This document shows positions 27,729-35,857 of a DNA stretch of 64,000 nucleotides, in pieces. The translations under genes and the position numbers were made by a program. Each line of letters begins with the position of its first letter. Position 1 is the stretch's first letter. The DNA lies in the NCBI GenBank assembly GCA_002256485.1, contig NNSG01000009.1:1-64000 (forward strand), in the 5' to 3' direction. The DNA is from Fidelibacterota bacterium 408169. GTDB lineage: Bacteria > Fidelibacterota > Marinisomatia > Marinisomatales > TCS55. The notes below the pieces were generated by a model that saw only the letters and a list, made by a program, of their open reading frames with translations, did not search any database and was not told the origin of the DNA.

Positions 27729-29095
27729 TAGAAAGGTACGTCCGCTCCCATTTCATCACCAATTGGAGCATAATTTTCAAAACGAGCAAAACGATCAATG
27801 AATGCCGCGTCCAATGTTCCTGTGGGTCCATTTCGATGTTTTGCCACAATTATCTGTGCCTTGCCCCTATCCTCATCTTCCTGTGAATAAATCCATTGGC
27901 GATAAAGGAAAATCACCAAATCCGCATCTTGTTCTATGGCTCCACTTTCCCGTAGATCTGACAATTGGGGGCGATGTTCAGATCGTTGCTCCACAGCACG
28001 TGATAGCTGTGAGAGAGCAATTACAGGAATATCTAATTCTTTGGCTAATGCTTTCAACGAACGGGAAATAGTGGATATTTCCTGCTGCCTGCTTTCTACG
28101 CCCTTCGGACCCTGCATGAGTTGCAAATAATCCACAATAAGTAATTCAATATTATGTTCTGCTTTCAATCGGCGGGCTTTGGCACGTAATTCCAAAACAC
28201 TAATGGCTGGTGTATCATCCAAATGAATAGCTGCTTCAGCCAATGTTCCAACAGATACACTCAAATTTTGCCATTGAGTTTTTGGTAATTTCCCTGTCCG
28301 CACTAAGTGGCTATCTACCCTGGCCTCGGCACATAATAAACGCAGAGCTAATTGGTGATTGGCCATTTCCAAACTAAAAATTCCTACTGAATGATCATGA
28401 TCCACGGCAGCGTTGCGGGCCATGGATAAAGCCAAAGCTGTTTTTCCCATTGCGGGACGACCGGCTATAATAATCAATTCACCAGGTTGAAATCCGGATG
28501 TCAGCTCATCTAAATCCACTAAACCGGAAGCGATTCCAGTTACATCACCGGAACGAGAATGAATCTGATCGAGCTTTTCAAATGCTTCGTGAAGGATGGG
28601 ATCAATATGCTGGAATCCACCACGTAATCGACGCTGGGAAATTGAAAAAATGGATTGCTCGGCCTGATCTAATAATTCGTCTACACCTTGTGAATCATCA
28701 TAGGCGTCTTTGGAAAGTCCATGGGAGATCATGATCAATTGTCTGAGCATTGCTTTTTCTAAAACAATTTTAGCGTAATTCTCAACATTGGCGACTGAGG
28801 GGACAGATTCCACAAGACCTGTAATGTAATACGCACCACCGACGCTTTCGAGTTGCTTATTTTTGTTGAGTTGATTTACAATCGAAACTGTATCTATTTC
28901 CTGACCTTCATTAAACAACTGGGCCATACAACTGAAAATTTTACTGTGAGATTCTTTATAAAATTGATCGGCCGTAAGCCATTGCAGTGATTTACTTACT
29001 GCTTCCTTGCTGGCCAACATCGCTCCCAGAACGGCTTGTTCTGCTTCAGGAGATTGGGGTTGCACATTTAACGGTTGTTTTAATTCATCAGTCAT
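27728..29095 (-). CDS. dnaB: Replicative DNA helicase DnaB
   Basis: 455 residues: N-terminal primase-interaction domain (QSPEAEQAVLGAMLASKEAV), then a RecA-type motor with Walker A in AGRPAMGKTALALS. Walker B is LLIVDYLQLM, and the DnaB-specific QLSRAVEQRSEHRPQLSDLR and late KHRNGPTGT are present. It unwinds DNA at the fork as a hexamer. No intein is present. The stop overlaps the rel start by one base. Confidence 0.96.
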   Translation of the reverse strand: MTDELKQPLNVQPQSPEAEQAVLGAMLASKEAVSKSLQWLTADQFYKESHSKIFSCMAQLFNEGQEIDTVSIVNQLNKNKQLESVGGAYYITGLVESVPSVANVENYAKIVLEKAMLRQLIMISHGLSKDAYDDSQGVDELLDQAEQSIFSISQRRLRGGFQHIDPILHEAFEKLDQIHSRSGDVTGIASGLVDLDELTSGFQPGELIIIAGRPAMGKTALALSMARNAAVDHDHSVGIFSLEMANHQLALRLLCAEARVDSHLVRTGKLPKTQWQNLSVSVGTLAEAAIHLDDTPAISVLELRAKARRLKAEHNIELLIVDYLQLMQGPKGVESRQQEISTISRSLKALAKELDIPVIALSQLSRAVEQRSEHRPQLSDLRESGAIEQDADLVIFLYRQWIYSQEDEDRGKAQIIVAKHRNGPTGTLDAAFIDRFARFENYAPIGDEMGADVPF

Positions 29096-29104
29096 TTATT
29101 AACT

Positions 29105-29773
29105 CTATTCTAAAAAATCTTTTATGGTTTTGAAATCTTCCCACGTAGGTCGTTTCAAATCCTGGTTACGCAACAATGCCGCAGGATGATACGTCACCAT
29201 CAAAGGCGTCCCGTGATAGTCATGAAATGTATTTCGTAGACTTTTCAACGATTTGTCCACATTTAAAAGTGTCTGTCCGGCAACTCGCCCTAAAGCTACA
29301 ATGAGCTTTGGTTTTATCAAATAAATTTGATGAAGTAAATAGGGTTCACATTTATCCACTTCAGTTCGCAAAGGGTCGCGATTATTTGGCGGACGGCATT
29401 TCATTACATTGCAGATAAAAACATCTTTTTGGCGGTTTCGATCAATAGCAAAAAGGATTTTATCCAAAAGTTTTCCTGCACGGCCCACAAACGGTTCCCC
29501 TAATTCATCTTCTGTCGCACCGGGAGCTTCTCCTACAAGAAGTAAACTGGCTTTTGGATCTCCAACTCCAAAAACAAATTTGTTTCTGGAATCTCCCAAT
29601 GGACATTTTCTGCATGTAGAAGTTTCTTCTTCAAATGCCGAGAGATCAGGACTAAAACCTCCATCTAATAATGGTAATGAAGATTGAGATTGGATATTGA
29701 GGTAGAGTTCATCCCCGAACAATTCTTTTGTTTGCCGCAGGTAGCGATTGACATCATCTGTTCGAGGAGGCAT
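29105..29773 (-). CDS. Family-4 (Fe-S) uracil-DNA glycosylase
   Basis: 222 residues. Four cysteines in the family-4 spacing, C54, C57, C126 and C142, would hold a 4Fe-4S cluster. Motif 1 is [20 protein letters not shown] and motif 2 is [10 protein letters not shown] near the C-terminus. It removes uracil from DNA. The gene is 9 bp upstream of dnaB. It is a thermophile-type enzyme by first discovery but is widespread in mesophiles. Confidence 0.92.
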   Translation of the reverse strand: MPPRTDDVNRYLRQTKELFGDELYLNIQSQSSLPLLDGGFSPDLSAFEEETSTCRKCPLGDSRNKFVFGVGDPKASLLLVGEAPGATEDELGEPFVGRAGKLLDKILFAIDRNRQKDVFICNVMKCRPPNNRDPLRTEVDKCEPYLLHQIYLIKPKLIVALGRVAGQTLLNVDKSLKSLRNTFHDYHGTPLMVTYHPAALLRNQDLKRPTWEDFKTIKDFLE

Positions 29774-29794
29774 TCTTAATTAGTGCTTATAGGA

Positions 29795-29830
29795 AAAATC
29801 TGTATTTGGGCGAAAAGTTGTCCAAATACA
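29795..29830 (-). terminator. Rho-independent terminator after rpoZ
   Basis: On the minus strand TGTATTTGG (29822-29830) and CCAAATACA (29801-29809) form a perfect 9-bp stem with a 12-nt loop, followed by GATTTTTCC. It lies in the 153-bp gap between rpoZ and the glycosylase gene, the largest gap in this part, so a transcript end here is plausible. Confidence 0.55.
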
Positions 29831-29926
29831 AGGTAAAAAAAGTTCTGAAACCTGAGTGGTCTAAAGTACATGAGGATTGCAGAACTTTGTGGCAACGCAA
29901 CAGAAGGGTGATTTATCGTCCAAACA

Positions 29927-30211
29927 CTAATTATCGTCGTCTATTGAAACCATCTGCCATTTTAAATCACCATCTACAAATTCATCCATAGCTTGTGTAG
30001 TAGACTTGGTTTCTTCTTTATAATTTTCCTTTGGTTCAGGTGGTAGATCATCCAATACTCCCATATCAAATTCTTCAGCATCCTTCATGGCCTGTTCCAT
30101 AAAACGATTCTGATTAATCTGCCTTGCTCGTTTAGACATAACGACAACTGATTCGTAAATATCTTCTGATTGTTTTTCCATCTCTCTAATGGATAGTGGT
30201 TTAACTGCCAT
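29927..30211 (-). CDS. rpoZ: RNA polymerase omega subunit
   Basis: 94 residues. The N-terminal EDIYESVVVMSKRARQINQ matches the conserved omega segment that clamps the beta' subunit, and the acidic C-terminus is variable. Its place right after gmk, with an 11-bp overlap, is the classic gmk-rpoZ pair. Sequence identity is limited to the short motif, so context supports the call. Confidence 0.82.
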   Translation of the reverse strand: MAVKPLSIREMEKQSEDIYESVVVMSKRARQINQNRFMEQAMKDAEEFDMGVLDDLPPEPKENYKEETKSTTQAMDEFVDGDLKWQMVSIDDDN

Positions 30212-30773
30212 GTATTACTCCTTCATTTTGTTTGTTAATGATTGAAATGATTTCTTTCGTTGCCCGCTGAATATCATCATTGATTACAGTAAAATCAAAT
30301 TTTTCCTTATACTCTATTTCTATCTCCAACCGTTCCAAGCGCTTGGCTATTCGTTCTTCAGAATCAGTTCCCCTTTTAATCAATCTGGTTCGGAGATGTT
30401 CCAAACTGGGCGGTAAAACAAAAATAGTCATCGTTTGATTGGGATACAGTTCTTTAATAGACATGGAACCTTTTACATCCACTTCAAATAATAGTATTTC
30501 ACTCGTAGAAATTGCAAAATCGATTGATTCTTTAAGCGTTCCATATAAACAGCCATGAACGTTTTCAGTTTCGGCAAATTCACCATTATCCATACGGTCT
30601 TTAAATTCTTTATCTGTAATGAAATAATAATCTACACCATCTATTTCATAATCTCTTTGATCACGAGTCGTACAGGATACAGAAAATTTTATATCTGTCT
30701 GTTTTTGCAATGCACGGCAAAGCGTTGTTTTGCCTGCGCCTGATGGAGCTGATATGGTGATCAAATTTCTCAT
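30201..30773 (-). CDS. gmk: Guanylate kinase
   Basis: 190 residues. The P-loop is SAPSGAGKTTLC at residues 8-19, followed by the GMP-binding VSCTTRDQRDYEIDGVDYYF and LLFEVDVKGSMSIK. It phosphorylates GMP to GDP. It overlaps yicC upstream by 4 bp, and rpoZ lies downstream. The usual RDxRxGE loop reads RDQRDYE, a mild variation. Confidence 0.94.
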   Translation of the reverse strand: MRNLITISAPSGAGKTTLCRALQKQTDIKFSVSCTTRDQRDYEIDGVDYYFITDKEFKDRMDNGEFAETENVHGCLYGTLKESIDFAISTSEILLFEVDVKGSMSIKELYPNQTMTIFVLPPSLEHLRTRLIKRGTDSEERIAKRLERLEIEIEYKEKFDFTVINDDIQRATKEIISIINKQNEGVIHGS

Positions 30774-31630
30774 AGTACGTTTTGAATTTGTTCGCGAATC
30801 TTTTCCAACTGATTTTTGAAATCCACAACTATATTGATCATGTCCCCTGTCCCGCTTTTTGAGCCGATTGTATTAATTTCCCTGCTTAATTCCTGCAATA
30901 AAAATGAAAGCCTTTTACCTGTTGGTTCTTCCAATTCAAGAAATGTATAAAACTGGTTAATATGACTTCGAATTCGAACCAATTCTTCTGAAACATCTGT
31001 ACGATCGACTAAAATAGCAACTTCCTGTGCCATTCGTTGTTCATCTATATTTACTTTATCCATGAGCTCAGAAATTCGTTTATAAAGTTTTTCTTTTTGA
31101 CTAGCAACTATCCCTTCTATAAGATCCTCAATTTTGCCTAAATGATTTGAGAGAATACCAATACGCTGAAAGGCATCGTCATGGATTACCTTTCCTTCTT
31201 TGGTACGCATAGATTGTACTTGCTCCAAAGCACTGCTCAATGCACTCATAATCGTTTTTTCATGGTGTGTGTTTTCATCACCATTTAAAAATAAATCTTC
31301 AAATGAAAGCAAACTGCTCATATCCAATGAACGTCCATATTCCCGTTGAATATCATGTAAAACATTTTCAACCGCTTCGAATCGCTGACGATTGAATGAC
31401 AGCGATCCTTTATTTACATCGCGGTTTTTTTCGATGGTAATATGTACAGTTCCGCGAACCAATGTTTTATTGATCTTATTGCGAACAGCAGCCTCAATTT
31501 CTGGGGTGAGGGTTAATCCCCTAATTTTTGTTTCCAGGAAGCGTGCATTATAGGTACGGACCATTACATGCAGTGCATGATCTCCTGTACCAGCTGCACC
31601 TCTCCCAAATCCTGTCATACTTGTTAACAT
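30770..31630 (-). CDS. yicC: YicC-family endoribonuclease
   Basis: 286 residues beginning MLTSMTGFGRG, the invariant YicC start, and ending with QELSREINTIGSKSGTGDMI and VVDFKNQLEKIREQIQNVL, also diagnostic. E. coli YicC is reported to be an RNase. The yicC-gmk-rpoZ order is widely conserved. Nothing unusual is seen. Confidence 0.93.
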   Translation of the reverse strand: MLTSMTGFGRGAAGTGDHALHVMVRTYNARFLETKIRGLTLTPEIEAAVRNKINKTLVRGTVHITIEKNRDVNKGSLSFNRQRFEAVENVLHDIQREYGRSLDMSSLLSFEDLFLNGDENTHHEKTIMSALSSALEQVQSMRTKEGKVIHDDAFQRIGILSNHLGKIEDLIEGIVASQKEKLYKRISELMDKVNIDEQRMAQEVAILVDRTDVSEELVRIRSHINQFYTFLELEEPTGKRLSFLLQELSREINTIGSKSGTGDMINIVVDFKNQLEKIREQIQNVL

Positions 31631-31675
31631 ATTTAATATTATTATTCTAAAAAAGCTTGGAAATTTACGGGAACT

Positions 31676-31705
31676 ATACTATCTCTCACAATCAGAGAAT
31701 AGTAT
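31676..31705. repeat. Hairpin between the release-factor-like gene and yicC
   Basis: ATACTAT-CTCT and AGAG-A-ATAGTAT pair over 11 bp with one bulged A and a 7-nt loop. No T tract follows on either strand, so it is not a normal terminator. It could be an operator or an RNA structure in the yicC leader. Confidence 0.4.
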
Positions 31706-31716
31706 TTAATTGATGA

Positions 31717-32055
31717 TCAATCATTCGATTCAGGTCTTTTACGTAGTAACTTTTTTTCTGATCTAATTTTCTTTTCTTTGATACGCTTTTCATGGGCACG
31801 TTTTGGTGTGTGAGTTTTGATCCGTTCTTTCTGTCTTTTATTCCTTTCTTCCAGTTTTACTTGCAATCTATTTAACGCGATTTCTTTGTTCCGATGCTGA
31901 CTCCGTTCATCTTGACAAACCACCACGATTCCTGTTGGTATATGGGTGAGGCGAACTGCACTTTCAGTCTTATTTACATGTTGACCTCCTTTACCACTTG
32001 AACGGAATGTATCCACACGGCATTCTTTCAACAAATTTTCTTTTGAAATAGTCAA
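31717..32055 (-). CDS. Stand-alone GGQ-domain release-factor-like protein
   Basis: 112 residues, essentially only domain 3 of a class I release factor. [20 protein letters not shown] carries the GGQ that hydrolyses peptidyl-tRNA, followed by [19 protein letters not shown] and a strongly basic C-terminal tail. Codon-recognition domains are absent. Such proteins (ArfB/YaeJ or the mitochondrial C12orf65 type) free stalled ribosomes, and the basic tail could enter the empty mRNA channel. The exact subfamily is not certain; this one is closer in sequence to RF1/RF2 than to ArfB. Confidence 0.85.
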   Translation of the reverse strand: MTISKENLLKECRVDTFRSSGKGGQHVNKTESAVRLTHIPTGIVVVCQDERSQHRNKEIALNRLQVKLEERNKRQKERIKTHTPKRAHEKRIKEKKIRSEKKLLRKRPESND

Positions 32056-33158
32056 AGCAATTTCCCCAATTGTTTAGCTAACCATTGTGATTCAAAGCTA
32101 AATGAAATCAAATGGGAATCACCCAACATGACAGATTGAGTTGATGAAGTAAACGCATAATGAATAGATGCCTGCCCCCAATCCAAACCCAGACCGGCAC
32201 TGGTAAGAGCATTTAATCCTCGACCAAACCGCAAGGCAATTTTCTTATACTGGATCTCCATTCCGGCTCTGTATCGTCCGCCCATCTTTCCCAACAGAAG
32301 ATCATCATCTAAACTTCGTCCAAACGGATCCAGTGCAATATCGGTCATAAATTTGAATCGCAGAGGAATTTTATTAAATCCCACTTCTTGAGAAATCCCA
32401 GCAAATATTTCGGGTGAAAATCGCTCAACTGTACCATTATCCCAAACGAGCAAAGATGTTGTTGCATCTGTTAAAACAAGTCCAATGGTATTTCCTTTCC
32501 AAAAGGACGATGTTGCTCCCACATCCATTCCAATTCCCGACGCAAAATGTTCTGCTAAAGCGTGAAAGAATCCCTTCATGCCAACACCAATCGTCCAGCG
32601 GTTTAATTGCCACGTTGAACTTAAATGAACTCCCCACTGTGATTGACGAAAATAACGTACCTTTTCTGCATCCAAACGTTCACCTTCATCCAATTGACCG
32701 TTATTCTCACCTGCGTCACTCGTCCCGGGGATGCCGTCTAAACCCCAATCCAATAGAATATCACGCGTATCAGGAATTTGACTAACACCTTCATGGAAAA
32801 GAACAATTTTCACAGGATTGCGAAATCGTTTCATTGTGGGAAAAGCAATAAGATCACTATTTACCAATCCGGCAAAGCGATTTTGATGAGCATATAAATA
32901 TTGATCAAATGGATTTTTGGCATGAGCTGGATTTTGCAATACAGACGCTGCGCCACCAAATGCTGCCGTTTGTGTTTGTCCCAGAGCTAGAGATTGAGCA
33001 TCTCCTGTATTCTTAAACGCCTGCCAACCATAACGTACCCAATACGATTCAGCTGAAAGACAGCTTATGGAAAATATTATTATACAAAACCAACTTTTCC
33101 CCCTGTAATAGAGGGAACACAAAGGGGTTTTAAATCTTATTTTATTTTCATTTACCAA
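32052..33158 (-). CDS. PorV/UPF0164-like outer-membrane beta-barrel protein
   Basis: Up to 368 residues. A hydrophobic export segment ([15 protein letters not shown]) leads into a beta-rich protein with [31 protein letters not shown], the usual opening of PorV/PorQ-type barrels. The C-terminus [20 protein letters not shown] is amphipathic. The frame opens at a TTG (33156-33158); no ATG precedes the signal peptide. The first 20 or so codons lie in a long imperfect inverted repeat, so the true start is uncertain. PorV-like proteins are often linked to type IX secretion; no such genes are nearby. Confidence 0.7.
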   Translation of the reverse strand: MVNENKIRFKTPLCSLYYRGKSWFCIIIFSISCLSAESYWVRYGWQAFKNTGDAQSLALGQTQTAAFGGAASVLQNPAHAKNPFDQYLYAHQNRFAGLVNSDLIAFPTMKRFRNPVKIVLFHEGVSQIPDTRDILLDWGLDGIPGTSDAGENNGQLDEGERLDAEKVRYFRQSQWGVHLSSTWQLNRWTIGVGMKGFFHALAEHFASGIGMDVGATSSFWKGNTIGLVLTDATTSLLVWDNGTVERFSPEIFAGISQEVGFNKIPLRFKFMTDIALDPFGRSLDDDLLLGKMGGRYRAGMEIQYKKIALRFGRGLNALTSAGLGLDWGQASIHYAFTSSTQSVMLGDSHLISFSFESQWLAKQLGKLL

Positions 33159-33213
33159 AATGTCAGTTTTTTTATCAATTTATAAACCCCTCTTTAATTC
33201 TCCCCTTTAACAG
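33103..33213. repeat. Imperfect inverted repeat (MITE-like) at the 5' end of the PorV-like gene
   Basis: The plus-strand arm 33103-33135 (CTGTAATAGAGGG...GGGGTTTTAAAT) and the minus-strand reading of 33178-33213 (CTGTTAAAGGGG...GGGGTTTATAAAT) are similar over about 34 nt. They face each other across a 42-nt centre. The arms are G/C-clustered in an AT-rich gap, as in small non-coding mobile repeats or palindromic intergenic elements. No target duplication was found by eye. Confidence 0.5.
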
Positions 33214-33263
33214 AAGAGAAAAAAACAGGTTTAATGAAGTTACCATTCCTCTTTTCACCAAAC

Positions 33264-35825
33264 TCATAATCCATGTTTCTTTTTTAGTTCATCCAGTTTT
33301 TGTAATGCTTGAATGGGTGTCATGGAATTGACGTCCACATCGTCCAGATCATTTTTGAATTTTGCTTCTTGTCTCTCAAACATGGATATTTGCTTTGACG
33401 CTGGCGGAGGTGTAGATGTTCCCGATTGATCTGATGATTCAAGATGATGATTTAAAATATCCTTTGCTCTAGAAATTACACTTGTGGGCAATCCGGCCAT
33501 TTGCGCCACGTGTATCCCATAACTCTTATCACCTGGACCTTTAAGGATCTTCTTCAAAAAGACGATTTCATCTCCAAATTCTTTCACTGCGGCGTGGTGA
33601 TTTTCCAAACGTTTAAGAGAATGCTCAAGTTCCGTTAATTCATGGTAATGTGTGGCAAATAAGGTTCGAGCCGCAACTTCTTTGCGATTGTGTAAATATT
33701 CGGTAATGGACCATGCCAATGACAATCCATCAAATGTGGCAGTCCCTCGACCTATTTCGTCTAGTAGAATTAAACTTTGAGAGGTGGCATTATTTAAAAT
33801 ATTTGCCGCCTCTATCATTTCCACCAAAAATGTACTTTCACCACCAGCCAAGTTGTCACTGGCACCCACGCGCGTGAATAAACGATCTACCATTCCGATG
33901 GTGGCTTTTTTTGCTGGTACGTAGCACCCAATCTGGGCCATAAGGGTTATCAAGCCGATTTGACGTAAATACGTAGACTTCCCTGCCATATTAGGCCCGG
34001 TGATGAGATGGATTTGACTTATTGCAACATCCATTTTCAAATTATTGCCAACAAATCGATCAGACGCCGGGAGAAGATTTTCCACCACAGGATGACGACC
34101 GTCTTTAATATCAAAAACAGCGTCTGAAACGAGTGCCGGTTTACAATATTTCTTCTGAATCGCTAATTGGGAAAAAGTGGTTAACACATCGATCCTATTC
34201 AACAGTTTCGCATTTAATTGGATCAAGTCTGCTTTATTGAGGATATTTTGGCAGCATTCGGCAAATAATTCTGATTCAATGGCCATAATATCTTCCTCGG
34301 CCGTAAGTATCTTTTCCTCGTATTCCTTCAGCTCTTCGGTAATATAGCGTTCAGCGTTAACCAGCGTCTGTTTGCGGATATACGATTCGGGTACTTTGTC
34401 CTGATGGATTTTGGAAATTTCCAGGTAATAACCAAACACCTTGTTAAAACCCACTTTCAGTTTATTAATTCCCGTTTTTTCCCGTTCCGACTCCTGCATG
34501 TCTGCAATCCATTGCTTGCCGCCACTGGCCAATTTCCGCAATTCATCTAATTCTTTATTTATTCCGTCCCGAATAACATTCCCCTGTTGTAGCTGGGCAG
34601 GAACATCTTCATTCAATTTTTCTGAAATCAATTCTATAACGGGAGAAGTATCTGCAAATGAATCGGCGGCTGAATTCAATTGTTCAATATCTGTTGACTG
34701 TAATAATTCCTGCAGTTTCGGTATACACTTCAAGCTTTCCTTTAAACCTATTATATCCCGTGGATTCGCTTTATTCTGGCTGATTTTGCCAAGGATTCGT
34801 TCTATATCCAATACGTCATCTAGGGTAGTTCTCACCTTATTCATCAGACGTTTATTTATTACAAAACCACCTACAATATCCAGCCGTTCATTCAGTTTTT
34901 CAATATTCGTCAGTGGTTGGGATAACCATTGTTTCAGCAAACGTCCGCCACCGTTGGTTATCGTCTCGTCCAATAAGTCTACAAGAGTTCCGTGGGTACC
35001 TTGTGTCGCCAGTGACTTGAATACTTCCAAATTGCGAATAGTAAAACCATCCAGCCCCATTATGCCGTCATCGGCAATGGGAGTCAATGTAGTAATGTGA
35101 GATAAGGAACCATTCAATGCATTTTTCACATGATAAAAGATCGCTCCTGCTGCCGTAATACCTAATTCCATATAGCCGCAACCAAATCCTTTCAATGTCC
35201 GTACGCTGAAATGTTCGGTAAGTGTGCGCTCACCCTGATCGAAAGATAAAACCCAATCTTCCACCGTGGATACAAATGGTTTTAGATCTCTGTACCATTC
35301 TGCTGTGGAATAAACCATATTTTCCGCCAACAGTACTTCCCGAGGAGCAAATTTCCGCAATGCTTCTGTCAGTTCAGCCTCTGAACATTTTCCTATAAAT
35401 AATTCGCCTGTGGACTGGTCCAGCACCGCGTAACCAGCTTGGTTGCGATGAATATGGACGCAGGCCAAAAATTGATTCGATTTTTCGTTCAATGCCGCTT
35501 CACTGGTGATGGTCCCGGGCGTTACCACTTCCACCACTTCTCGTTTGACAATTCCCTTCGCCAGCTTTGGGTCTTCCACCTGTTCGCAGATGGCCACACG
35601 ATGACCGGCGTTCACCAATTTGTGTAAATAATTATCAATGGCATGATAAGGAAATCCTGCTAATGCAACATTTCCTGCAGTGCCGTTGGAACGCTTGGTG
35701 AGTACTATACCCAGCACTTTAGCTGTAGTTACGGCATCATCGCTGAATGTTTCGTAGAAATCGCCCATGCGGAAGAGGACGATGGCATCGCTGTATTGAC
35801 GCTTCACTTCCTCGTACTGACGCAT
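33264..35825 (-). CDS. mutS: DNA mismatch repair protein MutS
   Basis: At least 853 residues. The mismatch-reading Phe-x-Glu is at F23-E25 (RMGDFYETF). The ATPase has Walker A ITGPNMAGKSTYLRQ and the downstream SLILLDEIGRGTATFDG and FATHYHEL. The C-terminal dimerisation helix ends MTPIQALQKLDELKKKH. The annotated ATG (35823-35825) has no Shine-Dalgarno. The codons before it read S-T-Q-S-T-P-L-M in frame, which matches the usual MutS start (TPMMRQY), so translation may begin upstream, perhaps at a CTG overlapping the selB stop (35859-35861). Confidence 0.95.
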   Translation of the reverse strand: MRQYEEVKRQYSDAIVLFRMGDFYETFSDDAVTTAKVLGIVLTKRSNGTAGNVALAGFPYHAIDNYLHKLVNAGHRVAICEQVEDPKLAKGIVKREVVEVVTPGTITSEAALNEKSNQFLACVHIHRNQAGYAVLDQSTGELFIGKCSEAELTEALRKFAPREVLLAENMVYSTAEWYRDLKPFVSTVEDWVLSFDQGERTLTEHFSVRTLKGFGCGYMELGITAAGAIFYHVKNALNGSLSHITTLTPIADDGIMGLDGFTIRNLEVFKSLATQGTHGTLVDLLDETITNGGGRLLKQWLSQPLTNIEKLNERLDIVGGFVINKRLMNKVRTTLDDVLDIERILGKISQNKANPRDIIGLKESLKCIPKLQELLQSTDIEQLNSAADSFADTSPVIELISEKLNEDVPAQLQQGNVIRDGINKELDELRKLASGGKQWIADMQESEREKTGINKLKVGFNKVFGYYLEISKIHQDKVPESYIRKQTLVNAERYITEELKEYEEKILTAEEDIMAIESELFAECCQNILNKADLIQLNAKLLNRIDVLTTFSQLAIQKKYCKPALVSDAVFDIKDGRHPVVENLLPASDRFVGNNLKMDVAISQIHLITGPNMAGKSTYLRQIGLITLMAQIGCYVPAKKATIGMVDRLFTRVGASDNLAGGESTFLVEMIEAANILNNATSQSLILLDEIGRGTATFDGLSLAWSITEYLHNRKEVAARTLFATHYHELTELEHSLKRLENHHAAVKEFGDEIVFLKKILKGPGDKSYGIHVAQMAGLPTSVISRAKDILNHHLESSDQSGTSTPPPASKQISMFERQEAKFKNDLDDVDVNSMTPIQALQKLDELKKKHGL

Positions 35826-35857
35826 TAAAGGAGTGCTTTGGGTTGATGATTTTTTCT

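Noticed and set aside
33222-33230. T run downstream of mutS as a terminator
   Set aside because: The minus strand has seven Ts but only a three-pair stem before them, too weak for a terminator call.
34441-35100. 219-codon plus-strand frame
   Set aside because: It lies fully inside mutS, which has full-length family motifs; the frame has no family-like motif.
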